DNA of 64,000 nt from contig JAVBMW010000015.1 of NCBI GenBank assembly GCA_031551965.1, positions 1 through 64,000 on the forward strand, written 5' to 3'. A program made the position numbers and the translations under genes. The stretch's first letter is position 1. Each line of letters opens with the position of its first letter. This document shows, in pieces, positions 60,439 to 64,000 of the stretch. The DNA is from CALVGQ01 sp031551965. GTDB taxonomy: Bacteria; Bacillota_I; Bacilli_A; Erysipelotrichales; Erysipelotrichaceae. A model generated the notes under the pieces. It did no database searches, had not been told where the DNA came from, and was given only the letters and a program-made list of their open reading frames with translations.

Positions 60439-61239
60439 ATGGGACTATTTACATCATTCATTAAGACAATGATCAATGGCAATGCCGAAGAAGGCGATGT
60501 GCTTAAAGGAAAAACATTCTTCAATAAAGATGCCAAAAAAATGAAAATAGGAACTTTGGCTCCGAAAGCTACAGCAACTCCTGGGAAAGTCTTAAAAGGA
60601 TACTCTGCTCATTTAACTGACTTGAAAAATGTAACTGATGGGACATTGGTAAGCAAAGCAGATGCATCAGTTGGAGACGTAATTAAAGGAAAAAAAGTGC
60701 ATTTATCTGATTTAGAGAATGCTGTTGAAGGTACGTTAGTAGCGCAGGGAAACTTTATTGCAAGTGATCTACTGAAAGGCAAAAAGGGACATTCTGGAGA
60801 TTTAAAAACAGCCATTGATGGATCGCTGGAACTTAACGGGACCTCAACACCCGCAAGAGTTTTTGCGGGGGATACATTCCATGCAGGAAATAGCAAAACT
60901 CGACAGACAGGAACATATGTCCCACCTATTTATCAACCTGTTTTATTGTGGAGCGGAACCGGAACAGGCGCTGCAGGATCAACAATCTTAATTCCTGCGT
61001 TAGCGAATTATAATGTTAACACCGACTTAATCATATGTCAGTGGAATGCATGTGGTGAAACAGTAAGGACGACTAACATCGGCACAGAATTATATATGGC
61101 ATGGTACTCGGTGTCTGGGAAGTATTCTTTTTGGCGAAAATTAGTAATTCAATCGACTGGATTATATTGTAGTGGAGTTGAAAACTCAGGCCAAACTTTT
61201 CCCACACATATTTGGGTTATTAAAGGAGGAAAAATTTAA
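60439..61239 (+). CDS. Tail fibre protein 1 with about 31-aa repeats
   Basis: This 266-aa protein starts MGLFTSFIKTMINGNAEEGD and carries five repeats of about 31 residues of the form GDVLKGKxFxxxxxKxxGTL (about residues 15-165). The C-terminal 95 residues form a distinct beta domain that may contact the host. It is paralogous to the gene at 61354. Its stop region contains the strong AAGGAGG used by the next small frame. Confidence 0.75.
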   Translation: MGLFTSFIKTMINGNAEEGDVLKGKTFFNKDAKKMKIGTLAPKATATPGKVLKGYSAHLTDLKNVTDGTLVSKADASVGDVIKGKKVHLSDLENAVEGTLVAQGNFIASDLLKGKKGHSGDLKTAIDGSLELNGTSTPARVFAGDTFHAGNSKTRQTGTYVPPIYQPVLLWSGTGTGAAGSTILIPALANYNVNTDLIICQWNACGETVRTTNIGTELYMAWYSVSGKYSFWRKLVIQSTGLYCSGVENSGQTFPTHIWVIKGGKI

Positions 61240-61241
61240 TT

Positions 61242-61298
61242 ATGATTATGTTCATTAAAAAAATTCGGGGGGGGGTACTAAATATAGTACTTTCTTAA
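61242..61298 (+). CDS. 18-aa leader frame with a G9 tract
   Basis: A small frame, MIMFIKKIRGGVLNIVLS, starts at 61242, 12 bp after AAGGAGG in the end of fibre 1. It contains an uninterrupted run of nine G (61267-61275), striking in this AT-rich genome. With one more G the frame would continue to a TAA at 61352 that overlaps the start of fibre 2 (TAATG). Confidence 0.4.
   Translation: MIMFIKKIRGGVLNIVLS
61275..61290. repeat. Hairpin GTACTA/TAGTAC beside the G tract
   Basis: A perfect 6-bp inverted repeat with a 4-nt loop begins at the last G of the tract. It could promote polymerase slippage or form an RNA hairpin. Confidence 0.5.
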
Positions 61299-61312
61299 CT
61301 GCTAAAAATCAG

Positions 61313-61352
61313 AAAAGCACTTCAATTCTAAATATGAAAAGAGGTGCTTTTT
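61313..61352 (+). promoter_or_regulatory. Hairpin sequestering the fibre 2 ribosome site
   Basis: AAAAGCAC (61313-61320) pairs with GTGCTTTT (61344-61351). The GAGGTG ribosome site of fibre 2 (61341-61346) is in the right arm and its edge. The T run also makes it terminator-like. Either way it should lower expression of fibre 2 unless opened. Confidence 0.6.
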
Positions 61353-61353
61353 A

Positions 61354-62175
61354 ATGCTATTTACCGCTTTTATAAAGACAGTTTTAAAAGGTGCCACTGC
61401 AACTTCTGGCGACATCTTAAAAGGAAAGAAAGTTTTTCTCGATGATCCAAATATATTAGTTGAGGGAATGTTAGAACTTACTGGCACATTAACCTCGGCT
61501 GATCTTTTAAAAAATGTAACAGGTTATGGTTCTAATCCGAAAACAAAAATAACAGGAAGTTTAGAACTAACAGGTAATGCAGGAACTGGCGATGTTCTGA
61601 GTGGTATGACTTTTTATAACACAAATGCTAAAGCGAAACAGACTGGGTCATTAAGTCTTACTGGCACAGCAGGAGTTGGTGATGTTCTTAATGGCACAAC
61701 ATTTTACAATACTAATGCAAAGAGCAAACAAACCGGAAGCTTAGTCTTAAGTGGTAATGCAGGTCCAGCAAATGTATTATCTGGATATACCTTCTATAAT
61801 ACAAACGCAAAAAGTAAACAGACTGGGACATATACTCCTAATTTAACGAGCAATGGATCAACTTACACTCAGGGAGTCGCTGAATCTTGGATAGATTCTG
61901 GAGCAGTTAGAAAAAAGATTTCTATAACAGGAGCTGTTGCGGGTAGAGGCAAAAATACTGAATTAATGAGATGTAGTATTTTAGGTTCTGCTGATAATGT
62001 GAATTGGGTTGAACTAGCAACGAGAGTAGATGGTTTTTCCTATTTAGGAACATTATTAATGGTTCTAACGGTGACATTAAATTCGAACTCAACATACAGA
62101 TATTTTAAAACCACAAAAGATGGTGCTGACGAGGTTACAACAGGGATTAGTATCACTTACGTAAACAACTATTAA
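61354..62175 (+). CDS. Tail fibre protein 2 with repeats
   Basis: This 273-aa paralogue of the previous fibre starts MLFTAFIKTVLKGATATSGD. It has five repeats of about 30 residues; the last three are almost identical (GDVLSGMTFYNTNAKAKQTG, GDVLNGTTFYNTNAKSKQTG and a close third). The C-terminal domain (about 165-273) is unrelated to that of fibre 1. The two genes could be alternative receptor-binding fibres. Confidence 0.75.
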   Translation: MLFTAFIKTVLKGATATSGDILKGKKVFLDDPNILVEGMLELTGTLTSADLLKNVTGYGSNPKTKITGSLELTGNAGTGDVLSGMTFYNTNAKAKQTGSLSLTGTAGVGDVLNGTTFYNTNAKSKQTGSLVLSGNAGPANVLSGYTFYNTNAKSKQTGTYTPNLTSNGSTYTQGVAESWIDSGAVRKKISITGAVAGRGKNTELMRCSILGSADNVNWVELATRVDGFSYLGTLLMVLTVTLNSNSTYRYFKTTKDGADEVTTGISITYVNNY

Positions 62176-62191
62176 TAGAAAGGATGGTTTT

Positions 62192-62311
62192 ATGATCAAG
62201 TTTAATGAAGAAATAGAGTTCGATGGAGAACTCTATGAAAAGAACGTCAAAGAGAATGATTTCTCTGGATCAGAAACAGATGGTGTAGGCAATGAATCTA
62301 CAGATAGATGA
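62192..62311 (+). CDS. 39-aa hypothetical protein
   Basis: AAAGGATGG precedes ATG 62192. The product starts MIKFNEEIEFDGELYEKNVK and is very acidic, without a recognised family. It overlaps the lysin start by 20 bases. XkdX-like small genes are common at this place. Confidence 0.5.
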   Translation: MIKFNEEIEFDGELYEKNVKENDFSGSETDGVGNESTDR

Positions 62312-63824
62312 ACTAATCTTGCCATCAAGTAAGTATTCGATTAAGTGTCCCTACTCAATGATTAATCCTGGTTACATTACAATTCACGAAACTTCAAATG
62401 ATGCTTCAGCTATGGCTGAGGCATCATTTATGCAAGGGAATAACAATAAGATTTCGTTTCATGCTGCTATCGACCACAATCGAGCAGTGGTATGTTTACC
62501 CTTAGACCGTAGTTCTTGGAACGCAGGAGATGGGGTATCTGGAACAGGTAACAGAAATTCAATATCATTGGAAATCTGTTATTCAAAAAGCGGTGGGGAC
62601 CGTTATGAACAGGCGTGGATTAATACAGCTTACTTGACTGCATTACTACTGAAGGAGTACAAGCTAACAATCGACAAAGTAAAAAAACATCAAGACTGGA
62701 GCGGAAAGTATTGTCCGCATCGAACTCTTGATAATAAGAAATGGGATAAATTTAAAGCGCAAGTGAGCGCTTTTTTATTAGAAATGGAGGCAAATAAAAT
62801 GGCTGAATTTAAAAAAGGTTATCAAAAGATTACTTATGCAGGACAAGTAGTTCATGCATATAAACAAAACGATGATATTACGTACAACAAGAAAAAGTAT
62901 AAATTGGAAGTAGGTTTACTATCAACTCCAAACTATAAACAGCTGCAAACAATAAATACTATTGATGATGAAAAATTGTATTGGTGTAAAGTTAATTGCA
63001 GTTATTTTGTAATGGATGGCAGTGAAAAAGGGCAGGTATTAGGTCGTGAACAGTCCTTTACAGTAAATGAAACTCCTTTTCAAAAAGAATGGTTAGAAGT
63101 TATTGTGCTTAATAACAATGACGTAATTTGCGGAAGTCAACTGTATGGCTATAACAGACAAGATATTAAATTGGCCTATTCTCCTGCTTGTATTATCTTA
63201 AATAATGGTAAAAAAGTGTTTGATATTTCAAGTGGTGCAAAGGCTTTTTCGTTAACCAAAAAATATAATCAAAGTATTCATGCAATAGATTATAATGGCG
63301 TTCATCATTTTATTGTAACAGAGGGATTATTAGATGCATATCAATGCCAACAAATGTGTCTTGATTATGGCATGAGGTACGCCTTTATGCTAGATAGCGG
63401 GGGTTCTGCACAAATGAAGGCAGATGGTTCACTAAAAAGAAATACTGGTAGAGCTATTCCTAACGTTCTATGTTTCTATGGTGTTGAACTTAAAAATGAA
63501 GTAACGCCTACACCAGATCCAACACCAACAAGTGGACCTAAACATAAAGTTGGAGATATTGTGAAGATTACAAAATACTCTGCTTCAAGTACTAGTACGT
63601 CTTATGTTACAAAAACAGTAACAGCTAAGATTACTAAAGTATTATCAACAGGTGTTTTAAATCCGTATCTTTTAGATAGTGGAAATTATGGTTGGACAAA
63701 TGATAATTTTATTGTTGAAGATTCGACACCTGCAGTTAATACTTATCCAATCAAAGTAATGAAAGCAACAAATGAGTTATGCGGAACTCTTAATGATCTA
63801 GGTTTCGCATACGAAAAACTATAA
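62292..63824 (+). CDS. Endolysin: amidase fused to a phosphodiester glycosidase-like domain
   Basis: This 510-aa protein has three parts. Residues 1-165 are an Amidase_2 domain with zinc ligands in ITIHETSND, KHQDWSGKYCPHR. Residues 195-400 are NAGPA/phosphodiester glycosidase-like, with FMLDSGGSAQMKADGS and NTGRAIPNVLCFYG. A TPTPDPTPTSGP linker joins an SH3-like wall-binding domain (about 415-485). It would cut peptidoglycan at the end of infection. The ribosome site is weak (GTAGG). Confidence 0.85.
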   Translation: MNLQIDELILPSSKYSIKCPYSMINPGYITIHETSNDASAMAEASFMQGNNNKISFHAAIDHNRAVVCLPLDRSSWNAGDGVSGTGNRNSISLEICYSKSGGDRYEQAWINTAYLTALLLKEYKLTIDKVKKHQDWSGKYCPHRTLDNKKWDKFKAQVSAFLLEMEANKMAEFKKGYQKITYAGQVVHAYKQNDDITYNKKKYKLEVGLLSTPNYKQLQTINTIDDEKLYWCKVNCSYFVMDGSEKGQVLGREQSFTVNETPFQKEWLEVIVLNNNDVICGSQLYGYNRQDIKLAYSPACIILNNGKKVFDISSGAKAFSLTKKYNQSIHAIDYNGVHHFIVTEGLLDAYQCQQMCLDYGMRYAFMLDSGGSAQMKADGSLKRNTGRAIPNVLCFYGVELKNEVTPTPDPTPTSGPKHKVGDIVKITKYSASSTSTSYVTKTVTAKITKVLSTGVLNPYLLDSGNYGWTNDNFIVEDSTPAVNTYPIKVMKATNELCGTLNDLGFAYEKL

Positions 63825-63844
63825 ATAGAAAAGAGGAAAATAAA

Positions 63845-64000
63845 ATGAACATCAATTTTTTAGATTACATCAACGTTATTATCGTATTAGCTTGTATGCT
63901 TGTAGGATTCATCGTTAAGAAATGGTTTAATGATGTGGATAACAAATACATCCCAACGATCGTATTCGTACTTGGAGTGGTGTTACAATTCGTTACACAA
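63845..64000 (+). CDS. Phage holin, 3' end cut by window
   Basis: The 52 visible codons (MNINFLDYINVIIVLACMLV...) give two hydrophobic helices separated by a charged loop (KKWFNDVDNKY), typical of phage holins that release the lysin. AGAGGAAAATAAA precedes ATG. The end is outside the window. Confidence 0.75.
   Translation, partial: MNINFLDYINVIIVLACMLVGFIVKKWFNDVDNKYIPTIVFVLGVVLQFVTQ

Larger units (their letters stand above)
25020..64000. mobile_element. Prophage, SPP1-like head and PBSX-like contractile tail, right end outside window
   Basis: A contiguous phage genome begins with a minus-strand integrase/repressor arm, then plus-strand early, packaging, head, tail, baseplate, fibre and lysis genes in standard order. 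Structural genes are all open and complete. Head genes look SPP1-like (gp7-type minor head protein); sheath, tube, LysM-type adapter and baseplate genes resemble xkdK-xkdU, so a myovirus is expected. The holin is cut by the window end, and attR is not visible. Confidence 0.95.

Noticed and set aside
60609..60896. Minus-strand frame within fibre 1
   Set aside because: It is a shadow of the repeat-coding frame, not an independent gene.
60480..61850. CRISPR-like repeats
   Set aside because: The repeats are coding, about 90 bp units of fibre proteins, with no unique spacers of constant length.

Overview
The window looks like the chromosome of a low-GC, Gram-positive Bacillota. Housekeeping order and content (rodZ-pgsA-recA-rny-ymdB-spoVS-miaB, pyrR, RNase Y, YhaM, a PFOR, CpoA/BgsB-type glycolipid glycosyltransferases) point to a Firmicute with fermentative anaerobic metabolism. 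A class such as Erysipelotrichia is plausible, but I cannot fix the genus from the sequence alone. About 25 kb of host chromosome is followed by about 39 kb of an intact-looking prophage that runs off the right edge.

Host part (1-25,000). The left edge holds a TnpB-only IS605-type element inserted in, or next to, the tail of a membrane transporter gene. Then come a tyrosine phosphatase, a GIY-YIG-like small protein, pyrR, a MATE exporter, pyruvate:ferredoxin oxidoreductase (nifJ) and a YbaK-type deacylase. A tight glycolipid cluster follows: a CpoA/BgsA-like glycosyltransferase, an LPG-synthase/flippase-like membrane protein, and a second glycosyltransferase fused in frame to a full-length RecX. 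After it come YhaM exoribonuclease, rodZ, pgsA, recA, rny, ymdB, a PPC-domain gene, spoVS, a small 2[4Fe-4S] ferredoxin, miaB, a secreted glucosaminidase and a GNAT acetyltransferase. cinA, often found between pgsA and recA, is absent.

Prophage (about 25,020 to beyond 64,000). The minus-strand lysogeny arm carries a tyrosine integrase, a four-segment membrane protein, ImmA protease, a 50-aa protein that copies the tail of the repressor, and the repressor. The repressor and a divergent Cro-like gene share a control region with copies of a 16-bp operator. The early plus-strand region has several small unknowns, an SbcC-like ATPase, a DUF2303 protein, a RecT-like protein, an MBL-fold hydrolase, a DnaD-like initiator with internal iteron-like repeats, a truncated Dam methylase, PcfK/PcfJ, and an ArpU-like late regulator. 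The late region has TerS/TerL, SPP1-like portal and head genes (one fused to a zincin-like domain), then a PBSX/Xkd-type contractile tail, a baseplate, two tandem repeat-rich tail-fibre genes, an amidase/phosphodiester-glycosidase lysin and the start of a holin.

Most interesting signals: the glycosyltransferase-RecX fusion; the repressor-tail mini-protein beside ImmA; a G9 tract and a Shine-Dalgarno-sequestering hairpin before the second fibre gene, which could form a phase-variable switch; a zincin domain on the minor head protein; an RHH regulator that appears to start at ATT; a textbook A AAA AAC frameshift site in the tail chaperone; and several unannotated structured RNA candidates. No CRISPR array, rRNA or complete tRNA was seen.
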